DNA from: Betaproteobacteria bacterium
GTDB taxonomy: Bacteria > Pseudomonadota > Gammaproteobacteria > Burkholderiales > Burkholderiaceae_C
NCBI GenBank assembly: GCA_009922295.1
Contig: RFWA01000021.1
Location: forward strand, 1-15,478
DNA length: 15,478 nucleotides
Direction of reading: 5' to 3'
The position numbers and the translations under genes were made by a program. The first letter of the stretch is position 1; the number at the start of each line of letters is the position of its first letter. Positions 14,637 to 15,478 of this stretch are shown piece by piece. The notes beneath the pieces were generated by a model. That model saw nothing but the letters and a program-made list of their open reading frames with translations. It made no database searches and was not told the DNA's origin.

Positions 14637-15478
14637 ATGAACTCCTCCACACCCCAGACCGTCACTATCGACCTGGCCGACCGCAGTTACCCCATTCACA
14701 TTGGCATCGGCCTGCTTGACCAGGCGCAGACCTACGCCAAGCTGCCAAACGCCAGCCAGGCGCTGATCGTTACCAACAGCACCGTGGCCCCGCTGTACCT
14801 GCAACGCCTGCGCGCTGCCCTTCAGGGCAAATACCGGCAGGTGCTGGAGGTGGTGCTGCCCGATGGCGAGCAGCACAAGACCTGGCAGACGCTGAACCTG
14901 GTTTTTGATGCGTTGCTGGGCCAGGGCTGCGACCGCAAGACGGTGCTGTTTGCCCTGGGCGGCGGCGTCGTGGGCGACATGACCGGTTTTGCCGCTGCCA
15001 GCTTCATGCGCGGCGTGCCCTTTGTGCAGGTGCCCACCACCTTGCTGGCGCAGGTGGACTCGTCGGTGGGCGGCAAGACCGCCATCAACCACCCGCTGGG
15101 CAAGAACATGATTGGCGCCTTTTACCAGCCGCAGCTGGTGGTGTGTGACCTGGACACGCTGAGCACCCTGCCGCCGCGCGAACTCAGCGCTGGCCTGGCC
15201 GAGGTCATCAAGTACGGACCGATTGCCGACCTGGCCTTTTTGGACTGGATAGAGGCCAACCTGGACGCCCTGTTGGCGAGCGACCCGGCGGCGCTGGCCC
15301 ATGCCGTTAAACGAAGCTGCGAGATCAAGGCCTGGGTGGTGGGGCAGGATGAGCGTGAAGCAGGCCTGCGGGCGATCCTCAACTTCGGACACACTTTTGG
15401 CCACGCCATCGAGTCCGGTCTGGGCTACGGCGAGTGGCTGCACGGTGAGGCCGTGGGCTGTGGCATGGTGATGGCGGC
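14637..15478 (+). CDS. aroB: 3-dehydroquinate synthase (3' end beyond window)
   Basis: Cytoplasmic, NAD- and metal-dependent enzyme that converts DAHP to 3-dehydroquinate, the second shikimate-pathway step. The first 280 residues of a protein usually about 360 long are present; the frame is open to the window end. Seen: the NAD-binding glycine loop GGGVVGDMTGF (108-118), PTTLLAQVDSSVGGKT (133-148), metal ligands E189 (in GLAEVIKYG), H252 (in NFGHTFGHA) and H269 (in LHGEAV), and K192 near the active site. The ATG at 14637 follows the aroK remnant by 36 bases. No good ribosome site or promoter is visible directly upstream, so transcription may come from the promoter before lipoprotein copy 2 or by read-through. 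Confidence 0.96.
   Translation, partial: MNSSTPQTVTIDLADRSYPIHIGIGLLDQAQTYAKLPNASQALIVTNSTVAPLYLQRLRAALQGKYRQVLEVVLPDGEQHKTWQTLNLVFDALLGQGCDRKTVLFALGGGVVGDMTGFAAASFMRGVPFVQVPTTLLAQVDSSVGGKTAINHPLGKNMIGAFYQPQLVVCDLDTLSTLPPRELSAGLAEVIKYGPIADLAFLDWIEANLDALLASDPAALAHAVKRSCEIKAWVVGQDEREAGLRAILNFGHTFGHAIESGLGYGEWLHGEAVGCGMVMA

Noticed and set aside
14229..15443. Long minus-strand open frame across aroB (404 codons)
   Set aside because: It is antisense to a clear aroB with all catalytic motifs; its product has no recognisable domain and arises from GC-rich codon bias.
1..15478. CRISPR array, tRNA, rRNA, transposase or phage genes
   Set aside because: No regular spaced repeats, RNA gene signatures or mobile-element proteins were seen in either strand.

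Overview
This window looks like the chromosome of a betaproteobacterium, most likely a Burkholderiales/Comamonadaceae member. The DNA is GC-rich, and the gene order (lysA, lptM, cyaY, mrcA, pilMNOPQ, aroK, aroB) is the arrangement I associate with that group. The family assignment is inference from gene order and protein motifs; no search was run.

Layout. Positions 1-1118 on the minus strand hold lptM and lysA (diaminopimelate decarboxylase, cut by the window edge), overlapping by 4 bases. cyaY (frataxin-like) runs the other way from 1131 and ends exactly where the convergent mrcA (class A penicillin-binding protein 1A, minus strand, 1461-3863) ends. Divergent from mrcA is a tightly overlapped type IV pilus operon, pilM-pilN-pilO-pilP-pilQ (4040-9150). 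It encodes the cytoplasmic PilM, the inner-membrane PilN/PilO pair, the PilP lipoprotein and the outer-membrane secretin PilQ. At 11213 is aroK and at 14637 is aroB (cut by the right edge), the two shikimate-pathway genes that normally follow pilQ directly.

The unusual part is 9180-14760. Two large paralogous predicted lipoproteins (676 and 802 residues) are embedded in the pil-aro locus. They are built of Ig-like beta domains, an EF-hand-like calcium loop and five conserved cysteine pairs. The first lies between pilQ and aroK, the second between aroK and aroB. Between aroK and the second lipoprotein is a decayed 5' end of aroB with a lost start codon. Between the second lipoprotein and the real aroB is a decayed aroK that keeps its last 120 bases. 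The simplest reading is that a unit 'lipoprotein - aroK - start of aroB' was tandemly duplicated. The redundant aroB start and the redundant aroK then decayed in opposite copies, while both lipoproteins were kept and diverged. The second lipoprotein also gained an AT-rich upstream patch carrying a promoter-like sequence with an overlapping inverted repeat.

Together, the left half covers cell-wall precursor supply and polymerisation (LysA, PBP1A), iron-sulfur/iron handling (CyaY) and an LPS-assembly accessory lipoprotein (LptM). The centre builds the pilus alignment complex and its outer-membrane pore. The duplicated Ig-like lipoproteins are good candidates for surface or periplasmic partners of the pilus or for adhesins, but nothing in the sequence proves that role.
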